Of a stretch of 64,000 nucleotides of DNA, positions 55,607-64,000 are shown piece after piece. Under the pieces are notes generated by a model. The model saw only the letters and a list, made by a program, of their open reading frames with translations, ran no database searches and was not told where the DNA came from. The stretch covers positions 1-64,000 of the forward strand of contig NZ_OAOQ01000005.1 in the NCBI RefSeq assembly GCF_900207575.1, given 5' to 3'. Each line of letters begins with the position of its first letter. Position 1 is the first letter of the stretch. The DNA comes from Cereibacter ovatus (GTDB taxonomy: Bacteria > Pseudomonadota > Alphaproteobacteria > Rhodobacterales > Rhodobacteraceae). Position numbers and translations under genes: made by a program.

Positions 55607-56092
55607 ATGCGCAAGGGGCTGATCGGGCTGGCGTTGATCGGCCTCTTGTTTCTGGGGCTGATGCTGTTTGCGCCATCGGGCGCGGACAAGGGTGAGCCGC
55701 CGAACTGGACCCGATCCCTGGGTGATCTTCTGGGCGGGTTTGCGCCGCGGGTGCGCAGTCTGGGCGGCCAGACCGAGATCGTGCTGGAAAGCGACGCGAC
55801 CCGCCGCGTCGCCATTCCGGCGGCGCCCGATCAGAAGGTGCGGCTGCTGACCCTTCGGCATCTGTCGGGCGGGGCGGTGGTCGCGACATTCACCTGCAAG
55901 CCTACGGCCAAGGACCGCTGCGACCCTTCCGAGGCCACCGGCTGCCTTGGGCTGCCGCTGGATCCGGCCTGCGAGGAACAGGTCAAGGCCAAAGACCGCG
56001 GCCAGGAGGTCTCTTTCACCATAGGCCCGGGGGGCGGGACGCTGGACCTGCGATCGACGTCTGCCGCCAGTCGGCTGGGGGTGGCGCAGTGA
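55607..56092 (+). CDS. small membrane-anchored or secreted protein of unknown function
   Basis: This 161-residue protein starts with a hydrophobic segment (GLIGLALIGLLFLGLMLFA) that may be an anchor or signal. A periplasmic part has four Cys in FTCKPTAKDRCDPSEATGCLG and DPACEEQ, which may form disulfides. I do not recognise a family. It follows the PASTA protein by 40 bases and probably closes the first transcription unit. A TTG at 55601 is less likely than the ATG at 55607. Confidence 0.65.
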   Translation: MRKGLIGLALIGLLFLGLMLFAPSGADKGEPPNWTRSLGDLLGGFAPRVRSLGGQTEIVLESDATRRVAIPAAPDQKVRLLTLRHLSGGAVVATFTCKPTAKDRCDPSEATGCLGLPLDPACEEQVKAKDRGQEVSFTIGPGGGTLDLRSTSAASRLGVAQ

Positions 56093-56174
56093 TCGGGTGC
56101 CGGCGGTGCGGGGAAAGGGCGATGGATCGGCGGTTTTGCCAATCCGTCCCGAAGACTGCGCGTTTTGGCGCGGA

Positions 56175-56203
56175 TTGAACGAATCGACAAAGGGTGCCAC
56201 ACT
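56175..56203 (+). promoter_or_regulatory. candidate promoter before the envelope-module genes
   Basis: TTGAAC (56175-56180) and CACACT (56198-56203) are 17 bases apart in the 240-base gap between the membrane protein and the GH19-protease gene. The -35 is good and the -10 is weak, as is common in alphaproteobacteria. Untested. Confidence 0.3.
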
Positions 56204-56332
56204 TTTTGGTGAATTTTCTTGCAGATAAGTCGCGCAGGGCGGGTGCGTCCTGTCATCGGTTAAGGATCTTGTCGGCACCCGGTCCGGGTGGTGCCGTCTT
56301 TCGTTCGTCCCACGATCACGGGGGATCGTCCC

Positions 56333-58243
56333 ATGCCCATCGTCACAGCTTTCCGGTTCAAGGCCGCCTTGATCGCGGCAATCTGGCTGTTTGCGGCCCT
56401 TGTCGCCGCCGAAAGGGCCAGTGCGCAGGCCAGCCTTGTCACCTTCGACGACATCAAGCGGATCTCTCCGACCGCGCGGGATGAATATGCGCAGGCCATG
56501 GTCGATGCGGCGCCGCTGTTTGCCAAAGCGGGCATCAACACCCGCCTGCGGATGGCGCATTTTCTGGCGCAGGTGATGACGGAAACCGGCGGCCTGAAGC
56601 GGCTGGATGAAAACATGAACTATTCCTACAAGACGCTGATCCGCGTGTTCAGTCGGCGCACCATCTCGGATGCGAAGGCCCGCCAGATCGCAGGCAGGCC
56701 GGTCGAGATCGCGAACTGGGTCTATGGGGCGCGGCTGGGCAACCGGGGCCGCACGACGCAGGACGGCTGGAACTATCGCGGCTCGGGGTTCATCCAGTTG
56801 ACCGGGCGCACGAATTTCCGGCTGCGCGGGCAGGAACTGGCCCTTCCGCTGGAAGACGATCCGGAACTGGCGCGCAAGGCCGATGCGGGGCTTCAGGCGG
56901 CCATCGGCTACTGGACCTCGCGCGGGATCAATGCCGCGGCCGACAACAACGACCACCGCCGCGTCCGTATTCTGGTCAACGGGCCGGCCGCGCATGGGTT
57001 GGATCAGGCACGGATTCACTTTTCGCGCGTATGGACGCGGGTGTTTGCGGCCAAGCCGCCGTCGCCGGGCGAAGTCGCCGTCGAGATGACCGAAGCGATG
57101 CCGTCCGAAGCCGATCTGTTCGACAACATCCTGATCGGCGGCGGCATCCTGTCCGAAGATGCGCTGGCCACCGAAGCCGGCGCCGCCGAAGCCCGCGCCG
57201 AGGCGCTGCGCGAGGTGCAGCGCGATCTTGGTCTGCCCGAAACCGGCGTGCTGGACGAGGCGACGCAAGACGCGCTGCTTGATCCGCGCGAATGGCGGCA
57301 TCTGGACGAGGGCGAGGCGCAGGCCGCCGAGGCCGGTCCCGATGCCGAGCGCAGCGTGATTTTCCCGATTGCGGACGGGGGCGGGCAGACCGCGGCCACA
57401 GCGGCCCTGATGCCGGAACCCGGCAGCGGTGCCATCGTGGCCGATCCGAACCTGCCCGAAGCCGAGCGCCAGTCGCTGGGCCGTGCCAGCGGGATCTATG
57501 CCCGCTATGAAATGGGCGATGCCGACATCGATCCCGAAACCTTCACGCCGTTCTCGGTGATCGGTCAGGACGAGCGCGTGGCCGTGACCGAGACCGTCTC
57601 GTATCCGGCGCGGGCCGTGGTGCAGATCCTGTTCGAGACCGCTTCGGGATCGCAGCGCATCTGCACCGGGGCGATGGTCGGGCCGCATACGGTGCTGACG
57701 GCGGGGCATTGCCTGCACAGCGGCACCAGCACCGGCCAGCTTTACCGCAACTTCCGCGTGATCCCCGGCCGCAATGTCGGGGCGGGTCCGTTCGGGGCCT
57801 GTCGCGCCACCCGGGTTTTCGTGCTGGCCGGCTGGACCGGCGCGCAGACCGGGGACGAGGCGCGCTATTACGATCTGGGCGGCCTGCGGCTTGACTGCGA
57901 GGTGGGCCGGGCCACCGGCTGGCTTGGCGTGCGGGCGCTGGCCGATGCCGAGACCGGGATCGAGACGGTGGTGCATGGCTATGCCGCCGACCTCTCGCCG
58001 CCCGGCCGGCAGTGGATCAGCCGCGACCGGCTGCATATCCTTTGGGATCTCAAAGGCTTTTACCAGAACGACACGTTCGGCGGCACCAGCGGATCGCCGG
58101 TGCTGGCGGGGGGCGCGCCCGATACCATCATCGGCGTGCACACCAACGGCCTGCATGGCGAAGAGCCGTGGGCCTCGTTCAACGCCTTTACCCGGATCAC
58201 GCCCGAGCGGCTGGCCCGGATCAGGGACTGGATCGGGGAATGA
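56333..58243 (+). CDS. exported GH19 glycosidase - peptidoglycan-binding - serine protease fusion
   Basis: This 636-residue exported protein has a signal peptide (about 1-32). A GH19 muramidase/chitinase-like domain follows, with MAHFLAQVMTETGG (Glu84), LDENMNYS (Glu93) and YRGSGFIQLTGRTNFR. A peptidoglycan-binding-like helix bundle comes next (ALREVQRDLGLPETGVLDEAT, piece QRDLGLPETGVLDE). It ends in a V8/trypsin-like protease domain with His459 in TAGHCL, Asp514 in YYDLGGL and Ser586 in GGTSGSPV. All three protease residues are present. I know of no standard family with this order. It would cut glycan and protein in the periplasm. It overlaps the next gene by four bases. Confidence 0.85.
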   Translation: MPIVTAFRFKAALIAAIWLFAALVAAERASAQASLVTFDDIKRISPTARDEYAQAMVDAAPLFAKAGINTRLRMAHFLAQVMTETGGLKRLDENMNYSYKTLIRVFSRRTISDAKARQIAGRPVEIANWVYGARLGNRGRTTQDGWNYRGSGFIQLTGRTNFRLRGQELALPLEDDPELARKADAGLQAAIGYWTSRGINAAADNNDHRRVRILVNGPAAHGLDQARIHFSRVWTRVFAAKPPSPGEVAVEMTEAMPSEADLFDNILIGGGILSEDALATEAGAAEARAEALREVQRDLGLPETGVLDEATQDALLDPREWRHLDEGEAQAAEAGPDAERSVIFPIADGGGQTAATAALMPEPGSGAIVADPNLPEAERQSLGRASGIYARYEMGDADIDPETFTPFSVIGQDERVAVTETVSYPARAVVQILFETASGSQRICTGAMVGPHTVLTAGHCLHSGTSTGQLYRNFRVIPGRNVGAGPFGACRATRVFVLAGWTGAQTGDEARYYDLGGLRLDCEVGRATGWLGVRALADAETGIETVVHGYAADLSPPGRQWISRDRLHILWDLKGFYQNDTFGGTSGSPVLAGGAPDTIIGVHTNGLHGEEPWASFNAFTRITPERLARIRDWIGE

Positions 58244-59151
58244 CCATGCAGGGCTTCCGATGTGCCGTCATCGCGCTTGCGATTGCCCTGCCGGGGCCGG
58301 GCGCGATGGCGGATGTGGTGGATGAGACGACGGTCTATCTGGAATGCACCGCGGGCGGCGTGACCCACCGCGGCACCGGGGTTGTGGTCAGCCCCAAGGG
58401 ATTGGTGCTGACCGCGCAGCATGTGGTGCCGAAGGATGCGGCCTGCGTCGGCTCGATCGGGCTGGCCGATCCCAACACCGCCAGCCGGATGATCGTGCGG
58501 CCGACGAACCTTCCCGTCGATGCGGCCCTGCTGCAATTCGCCCGCCAGCAGCCCTATGCCTTTGCCGGCTACTGCGATCTTGAAGACTGGATGGTGCGGC
58601 GCAAGATTTTCGTTGCGGGCTTTCCCGGCAATACCGAAACCGGCGCCCCGTCCTATCGCGAAGGCGTGCTGTCGACGGTGCTGCCGAATGCGGCCGGACT
58701 GCTGGAAACCGACGGCCAGACCGTCGCCGGAATGAGCGGCGGGCCGGTGTTCTCGAACAATCTGGCCGGGATCGTCGGCATCGTGATCGGCGCCAAGTTC
58801 GACAGTCTGGGCACCGTCAGCTTTTACGGCATCCTTCCCGCCTCGGCCTATGCGCAGGCTTTCGGCCTGACCCCCAGCGCAAAGCCCTGCTACCATCAGC
58901 ACCGCGAGGTCGATTTCACCGATCCCCGCACCGGCACCTGGACGGCGACATGGAAGGCGGGCGATCCACCGCTGCCGCTGGGTGTGCATGAAGATGAAGG
59001 GCTGTGTTTCCTTGCCGGTGTGGGCGGGCTTTTCAACGACGCCGAGGATACGGCGCGGGTGGACCGGGTCGACGGGCAATACCGGCTGACCGGGAACAAC
59101 AGATCGGGTGGAAGCCACAGTGCGGTTGCGCGATGCATCTGGTTCGAATGA
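58240..59151 (+). CDS. exported trypsin-like serine protease
   Basis: This 303-residue protein has a signal peptide (VIALAIALPGPGAMA) and an S1/DegP-like protease domain. His61 is in LTAQHVV, Asp94 in PVDAALLQF and Ser166 in AGMSGGPVF. The C-terminal 100 residues carry Cys (KPCYHQH, GLCFLAG, RCIWFE) and no known fold. There is no PDZ domain. It starts inside the stop of the GH19-protease gene and ends inside the start of the next, so the products are made together. Confidence 0.83.
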   Translation: MTMQGFRCAVIALAIALPGPGAMADVVDETTVYLECTAGGVTHRGTGVVVSPKGLVLTAQHVVPKDAACVGSIGLADPNTASRMIVRPTNLPVDAALLQFARQQPYAFAGYCDLEDWMVRRKIFVAGFPGNTETGAPSYREGVLSTVLPNAAGLLETDGQTVAGMSGGPVFSNNLAGIVGIVIGAKFDSLGTVSFYGILPASAYAQAFGLTPSAKPCYHQHREVDFTDPRTGTWTATWKAGDPPLPLGVHEDEGLCFLAGVGGLFNDAEDTARVDRVDGQYRLTGNNRSGGSHSAVARCIWFE

Positions 59152-60446
59152 CGGGCAGGGCGCATGGCCCTATGCGCCGCGGCCCTGTCGCATGGGGTGC
59201 GGCTGTGCTGTTGGCGTCGGGTCTTGCCGTTTCCGCTGCGGCACAAACGCCTGAAAACAGCGCCGAGATTCTGGAACGCGCCACCGAGGCGGTTTTTCAT
59301 ATCGAGGTGACGGGCACCCCCTCGGACCCGGCGAACCCGACGCAAGAGGCCGCCCGTTCCGGCAAGGCCTTCGCCATCGGGCCGGAGATGCTGGTCACCG
59401 CGTTGAATGTGGTGGGCGACGAAACCGAATGGATGCTGGCCCGCACCACGCGGGACGAGGTGACACGCGCGGTCCGGCCGCTGTCGCGGACCGTTCAACT
59501 GACTGATGGCCGAAACTTCCGCATTCCGTCCGGCGATGTGCTGGTGCTGGCCGCGCCGGCGCGGGCGGTGGATGCGGCGGGCATCATGGTGCCGGACCTG
59601 AAGCTGAAGGATTACTTTCATTTCAGCATGTGCGATATCGTCGAGGGGCAGCATTACAGCGCCCTGATGACGACCTCGCAGCAGCCGGGGGATGCGCGCT
59701 CGGTCGAGAGGCTGGAACTTGTGCCGCTGATCGCGGCGGGATACCGCCCGGGCGACTATGGCGCGCTTTACCTGTTTGAATCCGAAGGCGCGCCGCCCTT
59801 CGCGCCGGAACCCTGGGGTCACGGCGGCTCGCCGATCCTTGATGCCGACGGCAATGTGGTCGCGCTGATTTCGGCTGTGACGGTGACCGGCGGCGGGCCG
59901 ATTGTGCTGGCCACCCCGATCAGCCCGCTGTTTCCGGGCCTTGGCCCGATGCTTGCGCGCGAACCCGAGAACGCGGCCGCCACACAGGCGCAGCTGAAAT
60001 GTTCGATGGTCGATGCGGTGCGGCAGGTGCGCAACCAATTGAAAAGCCATGCGATATGGTCGATCGCGCCGCGCCCCGCCGATAACCCCGACGAAGTTGA
60101 CATCGTCTTTGAATATGACAGCGCCATTGATCCGCCGAACATCTCCAGCATCGAGGTGCGCTATATGTTCTTTGGCACCGAGGTCGAGGGCCTGCCTGCC
60201 GGCCGTATTCCGCATCGCCCCGCCGCCGAGGATGTGATCACCCTGCGGCCGAACCCGAAAGAGCCGCGGACCTTTGTCACCTCCGAGATCGCGCGGGTGG
60301 GGCGTGTCAGCGTGGCCAACTACGTCAAGCCCGGCAATGGCGCGATCGAGTTTGTCCGGCTGATGATAAAGGCCCACCTGACCACCGGCGAGATCGTCGA
60401 GAACCGGACCAAATATTACGATATCCAGTGGAGCGATCTCGATTAG
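59148..60446 (+). CDS. exported serine-protease homologue, catalytic residues lost
   Basis: This 432-residue exported protein has a signal peptide (AVLLASGLAVSAAA) and a trypsin-like fold. The position of the catalytic His is Asn87 (TALNVVG), the Ser position is Gly226 (GHGGSP), and the Asp may remain as Asp130 (SGDVLVL). So it is probably inactive and binds rather than cuts. The C-terminal 150 residues look beta-rich (SIEVRYMFFG, VRLMIKAHL). The ATG at 59148 overlaps the previous stop. An inactive partner beside two active proteases suggests a regulatory or scaffold role. Confidence 0.75.
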   Translation: MTGRAHGPMRRGPVAWGAAVLLASGLAVSAAAQTPENSAEILERATEAVFHIEVTGTPSDPANPTQEAARSGKAFAIGPEMLVTALNVVGDETEWMLARTTRDEVTRAVRPLSRTVQLTDGRNFRIPSGDVLVLAAPARAVDAAGIMVPDLKLKDYFHFSMCDIVEGQHYSALMTTSQQPGDARSVERLELVPLIAAGYRPGDYGALYLFESEGAPPFAPEPWGHGGSPILDADGNVVALISAVTVTGGGPIVLATPISPLFPGLGPMLAREPENAAATQAQLKCSMVDAVRQVRNQLKSHAIWSIAPRPADNPDEVDIVFEYDSAIDPPNISSIEVRYMFFGTEVEGLPAGRIPHRPAAEDVITLRPNPKEPRTFVTSEIARVGRVSVANYVKPGNGAIEFVRLMIKAHLTTGEIVENRTKYYDIQWSDLD

Positions 60447-60447
60447 C

Positions 60448-62667
60448 ATGTGGGGCAGGACCATCACCCGATTGTCGACATGGCTGTGGGCGGCGGCTGT
60501 GGTCTGCTGCACGGCCGCACTGGCCGAAACGCCGGTTCTTCTGGATCGCGTCCGGCCGTTCGATCTGCCGGTCGGTCTTGATCGCATCTATGGCGGCGGG
60601 GCGGATCTGGTCGTGGGCACCAGTCAGGCCGAGCGTCTTGTGGTGCTGATCGATGCCCGCGACGGGCGGGTGCTGGCCCGGCAGGATCTGGGCGGGGTGC
60701 CACATTCGGCGGCGACCGCTGCGGTGCCCTCGGCGCCGGGGATGGTGTCGGTGGCGGTGGTGATCGCGCAGGAGGGCGGCGGCTTTGCGCTGCGGTTGTT
60801 CGCGGCCAATGCCGCCCGGGGGTTCGTTGCCGCCGATGCGACCAAGGGGGGCCTTGCGAAAGCCCTGCGCGATCCGGGGGTCAGCTTTCTGCCCGCCACA
60901 GTTGAAAAGGGCCGGCCCGGCACGGCGCTGGTGATCTGGGATCGCGCCGACCCGCCCGGATCGGGGCAGATTCTGGTGCTGCGCGGCGGCGCGGGACGGC
61001 CCGTCGCCCCCGATGATCAGCCCCAGCACATGATCCCGATCGGATCGCCCGAATGGATGCTGGCGCTGCATCCCCCGGCCGGGCGGGCCACGGTGATCGA
61101 TGCGTTGACCGGCGCACGGCATGACAATGTGCTGATCGAAAATCTGGGCGATGGCCCGCCCGAGCAACTGGCGCTGTTCGTTCCGGCCGAGGTCCATGGC
61201 GGCACCGGGGATGCGCTGATCGCGAACGGCAGCAGTGGCCAGTTGATCGCGTTGACCGTGTCGCCGGGCTATCCGCCGCTGCTTGACCCGCCGTTGCGCA
61301 TCGGACTGAACGCGCTGCGCGGCGACCGGCCCGAAGGGTTCATGCCATGGATTGCCGCCGACAGGGCGCAATCGCTGATCGTCGTCGGCGCCAGCGGCAG
61401 CCCGTCGATCCTGATCCTGCGGCGGTTCCGGGGCGGGATCGAGACGCTTGCCAGCGCCTCGCTGGTCATGCCGGTCCGCGACGGGGTGACCTTGCAGGGC
61501 CCACGCCCGATCGACCGCGAGCATTTCGCCCTGCTGGGCGCCGATGGCCGGCAGCTTCTTGTCCTTGATCTGCAAGAGCTGGGGGTCAGTTTTCAGGAAA
61601 GCCTGCCGATGCCCGAGCCGCCGCCTGCGGTCACCGCGCTGCCCCCGCCGCCTCTGCCCGGGGGCGCGTTGGAGCCGCGGCCGATGCTTGATCCGGCCGA
61701 CACCCGTCAGGTTCAGCGTGTTCTGGGCGCACTGGGCTATCCGGTCGGCAGTATTGACGGCATCATGGGGCAGCGGACCACCGCCGCCATCCGCGCGTTC
61801 CAGTATGACCGGAAGCTGGAAACCACCGGCCTGCTTGACGATGCGACGGTTGCCAAACTGACCGAGGGGCTGCCTGTCGGCCGGAAGTCCGCGCTTGACC
61901 GCGCGGTGAAAGAGTATGCCGCCTTTCTTGCGGGCTTTCCCGATGCACGGGCGCTGGCCACGCGCATCCTTGCGCCAGAGCCGTCGCAGGAAGACCCCAA
62001 TCACCCCTGCTTTGGGTTGAATGACCTGCCTCCGCCGCAGCTTTGGCCGAATTCGGTCAAGGTCGTTCAGCTTCTGCGCCGGCTTGAGGCTGATCTGGGC
62101 ACACGGGTTCACATCATCTCGGCCTATCGCACCCCGGCCTACAATCGGTGCAGCAACTATGAACCGGCATCCGAGCATCAGAATTTCGGCGCGATCGACA
62201 TCCGGCCGGCCGATGGTCCGCCCACCGATGAAGGCTATCTGCGGTTGCAGACGGCGCTGGAGCAGCTTCAGGCCAAGGGGCTGACGACGGTCAGGCTTTA
62301 TTGCTGCCTGAACGGCCTGCATGTCGAGCCGCTGATCGGCGCGTGGCACGCGGCGATCGCCTCTTATCCGGCACGGGAAAGCGGATGCCGGCTGGCGCGC
62401 GACGATGCGGACGAGTTCGCCCGGCTGCTTGCCGGAACGCCATTGCGCGGGCGCGAGGTGATGGTGCTGCGTATGCCGGCCTCGTCGGTCTACACCGTGA
62501 CCATCGATACCGGCAACGACAAGGCCGCCGCCCGGAACGCCGCGGATCTGATCCGCGCCCTGTCGAAGAAAAGCATCGATCGCCGGACCGGCAAGGATGC
62601 GTTCGTGATTCAAGGAACGGGTCTGGCCACGGATACCGATTGCCTGCACACCCGCGTCATCAACTAG
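60448..62667 (+). CDS. exported propeller - peptidoglycan-binding - M15-type peptidase protein
   Basis: This 739-residue exported protein has a signal peptide (AAAVVCCTAALA). About 360 residues follow that look like a beta-propeller (repeated VVLIDARDGRV, LIVVGASGSPSIL). PG_binding_1 lies at about 413-475 (LGALGYPVGSIDGIMG, TTAAIRAFQ). An M15A-like D,D-peptidase has SAYRTPAYN, His577-x6-Asp584 (SEHQNFGAID) and His625 in GLHVEP as zinc ligands. A final SPOR-like end has YTVTIDTGNDKAAA. It would cut cross-links or bind peptidoglycan. It is the last gene of the cluster, before a terminator. Confidence 0.8.
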   Translation: MWGRTITRLSTWLWAAAVVCCTAALAETPVLLDRVRPFDLPVGLDRIYGGGADLVVGTSQAERLVVLIDARDGRVLARQDLGGVPHSAATAAVPSAPGMVSVAVVIAQEGGGFALRLFAANAARGFVAADATKGGLAKALRDPGVSFLPATVEKGRPGTALVIWDRADPPGSGQILVLRGGAGRPVAPDDQPQHMIPIGSPEWMLALHPPAGRATVIDALTGARHDNVLIENLGDGPPEQLALFVPAEVHGGTGDALIANGSSGQLIALTVSPGYPPLLDPPLRIGLNALRGDRPEGFMPWIAADRAQSLIVVGASGSPSILILRRFRGGIETLASASLVMPVRDGVTLQGPRPIDREHFALLGADGRQLLVLDLQELGVSFQESLPMPEPPPAVTALPPPPLPGGALEPRPMLDPADTRQVQRVLGALGYPVGSIDGIMGQRTTAAIRAFQYDRKLETTGLLDDATVAKLTEGLPVGRKSALDRAVKEYAAFLAGFPDARALATRILAPEPSQEDPNHPCFGLNDLPPPQLWPNSVKVVQLLRRLEADLGTRVHIISAYRTPAYNRCSNYEPASEHQNFGAIDIRPADGPPTDEGYLRLQTALEQLQAKGLTTVRLYCCLNGLHVEPLIGAWHAAIASYPARESGCRLARDDADEFARLLAGTPLRGREVMVLRMPASSVYTVTIDTGNDKAAARNAADLIRALSKKSIDRRTGKDAFVIQGTGLATDTDCLHTRVIN

Positions 62668-62716
62668 CCCGGCCCGGCGCCATCCGGCCAGCCATGGCCC
62701 CCCTTCGGACAGGTGC

Positions 62717-62749
62717 GGCGCGGGCGCCATCCCCGCCCGCGCCGATTTT
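62717..62749 (+). terminator. terminator at the end of the injection-system cluster
   Basis: GGCGCGGGCG and CGCCCGCGCC form a perfect 10-base-pair stem with a seven-base loop, followed by GATTTTG, 49 bases after the last stop. It marks the end of the cluster. Confidence 0.8.
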
Positions 62750-62895
62750 GCCCCTTTGTGACGCGATCACAGTCACCCGCCACGTCTTGCGTTAAGGCTT
62801 CCGCTTGCGAACCCGCCCCGGCCTTTCGCCGGGGGATGTCCTGCCCTATCTGAATCCGCGACGGCCACCCCGCCGTCGCATGAAGGAGCCCTGAC

Positions 62896-64000
62896 GTGCC
62901 GCACCGCAAGATCGAGTCGAAAGCCCTTGCCGTTCCAAGTTCCCGCCTGTCGCGGCTGGCCAAGCTGGGCGGTCTTGCCTCGGGGATCGCGGGCAATGTC
63001 GCGGCGGAAGGTGCGCGGCAACTGGTGCGCGGACAGCGGCCCAACATGGGCGCGCTGCTGCTGACGCCGGCCAATGCGATGAAGGTGGCCGATCAGCTTG
63101 CGCAGATGCGCGGGGCGGCGATGAAGGTCGGCCAGCTTGTGTCGATGGATGCGGGCGACGTGCTGCCGCCGGAACTGGCGCAGATCCTGGGCCGGTTGCG
63201 GGCCGAGGCGCATCACATGCCGGGCCAGCAGTTGAAAAAGGTGCTGACGGATGCCTGGGGGCCTGACTGGTTGCGCCGGTTCCAGAAGTTCGACGTCCGG
63301 CCGATCGCGGCGGCCTCGATCGGGCAGGTGCATCGGGCGGTGACCCGCGACGGGCGCGATCTGGCGATCAAGGTGCAATACCCCGGTGTCCGCCGCAGCA
63401 TCGATTCCGACGTGGACAATGTGGCGGCGCTGATGCGGATCTCGGGTTTGGTGCCGCGTGGCATCGATCTGGCGCCCATGCTGGCCGAGGCCAAGCGGCA
63501 GTTGCACGAGGAAGCCGATTACGAACGCGAAGGCCGCTGCCTTGCCCGGTTCGGAGAGTTGCTGTCGGACAACCCCGCCTTCCGCGTGCCCGCGCTGCAT
63601 GCCGATCACACCACGACCTCGGTTCTGGCGATGTCCTTTGTCGAGGCGGTGCCGGTCGATGATCTGGCCGAAGCCCCGCAGGCCGAGCGTGACCGCGTGG
63701 TGACGCTGTTGATCGATCTTCTGTTCCGCGAACTGTTCGAGTTCCGGCTGATGCAGACCGACCCGAACTTTGCCAACTATCGCTATTCGCCGGCGACGGG
63801 GCAGGTCGTGTTGCTGGATTTCGGTGCGACCCGCGCCTTTCCCGAAGGCTTTGCCGATCTTTACCGCGGGCTGTTGCGGGCCGGTTTTGCCGGCGACCGC
63901 GATGCCATCCGTCGCACCGCGCGCCAGATCGGCTTTCTGGCCGAGGACACGCCCGAAGGGCTGGAACAGGCGATGCTGGCGATGTTCGAGATGTCGCTGG
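62896..64000 (+). CDS. ABC1/ADCK-family (UbiB/AarF-like) protein kinase, cut by window end
   Basis: The gene starts at GTG 62896, eight bases after AAGGAG, and runs open to the window end (over 368 residues). It shows the family KxGQ motif in AAMKVGQLVSMD, AAASIGQVHRA with the Ala-rich loop, LAIKVQYPGV with the ATP-binding Lys, DPNFANYRY and LLDFGATRAF. ABC1 kinases of this group act in ubiquinone synthesis or lipid metabolism. This one lacks the N-terminal UbiB membrane pattern, so it is more like the AarF/ADCK4-type. It is not part of the injection cluster, as a terminator lies between. Confidence 0.92.
   Translation, partial: MPHRKIESKALAVPSSRLSRLAKLGGLASGIAGNVAAEGARQLVRGQRPNMGALLLTPANAMKVADQLAQMRGAAMKVGQLVSMDAGDVLPPELAQILGRLRAEAHHMPGQQLKKVLTDAWGPDWLRRFQKFDVRPIAAASIGQVHRAVTRDGRDLAIKVQYPGVRRSIDSDVDNVAALMRISGLVPRGIDLAPMLAEAKRQLHEEADYEREGRCLARFGELLSDNPAFRVPALHADHTTTSVLAMSFVEAVPVDDLAEAPQAERDRVVTLLIDLLFRELFEFRLMQTDPNFANYRYSPATGQVVLLDFGATRAFPEGFADLYRGLLRAGFAGDRDAIRRTARQIGFLAEDTPEGLEQAMLAMFEMSL

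Noticed and set aside
44729-62667. The tail genes considered as a prophage
   Set aside because: There are no capsid, portal, terminase, integrase, lysis or replication genes, and the tail genes are followed by a membrane and exported-enzyme module.

Overview
The window looks like a chromosome segment of a GC-rich alphaproteobacterium of the Rhodobacteraceae (Rhodobacter/Cereibacter/Paracoccus relatives). The basis is a Rhodobacterales-type SAM/SAH riboswitch before metK, a form II RubisCO operon in the order cbbF-P-T-G-A-M, an Irr-type iron regulator divergent from fabA, a clade I nos operon, and the dispersed GC-hairpin plus 'GGGATATTT' element typical of the group. Assignments rest on reading motifs, gene order and start sites; no database search was run.

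0-18 kb is mostly housekeeping. It opens with a broken IS481-type transposase, followed by a Cache-type sensor kinase, an AI-2E/PerM-family permease, a GlsB/YeaQ membrane protein, a 2-hydroxyacid dehydrogenase and tRNA-Gly(TCC). Next come a VOC protein, fabI-fabB-fabA facing irr, and a transglutaminase-like protein. A four-gene acyl-CoA operon (thiolase, SDR, acyl-CoA dehydrogenase, CoA-transferase/racemase), lnt, and riboswitch-metK complete this part. A decayed IS1182-type transposase lies between metK and the nos genes.

18-33 kb holds anaerobic respiration and metal uptake. A perfect FNR-type box precedes a small Cys-containing secreted protein and nosRZDFYLX, a complete nitrous oxide reductase set. 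dadA (D-amino acid dehydrogenase) is convergent with it. A second DUF2946-like protein heads a Fec-type ABC importer. 33-42.3 kb carries the Calvin-Benson operon ending in cbbM and a strong terminator, then a GNAT protein, and norEF behind an NnrR-like box. tRNA-Thr(TGT), cspA and an unknown multi-pass membrane protein follow.

44.7-62.7 kb is the most unusual region: a compact contractile-injection-system (phage-tail-like) cluster. It encodes a cap-like protein, one sheath, one tube, a Pro-rich protein, a LysM/tube-adaptor protein, VgrG-like spike, PAAR-like tip, gp25, baseplate J fused to a propeller-like domain, and a gpI-like protein. It continues directly into a protein with an Ig-like domain, one membrane helix and a PASTA domain, then a small membrane-anchored protein. 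Four exported proteins follow: a GH19-peptidoglycan-binding-serine protease fusion, a second serine protease, a catalytically degraded serine-protease homologue, and a propeller/peptidoglycan-binding/M15 peptidase protein. No AAA+ ATPase, long tape measure or tail fibre was seen. My inference is a membrane- and peptidoglycan-tethered contractile machine with a dedicated envelope module, which may be new. The window ends inside an ABC1/ADCK-family kinase gene.
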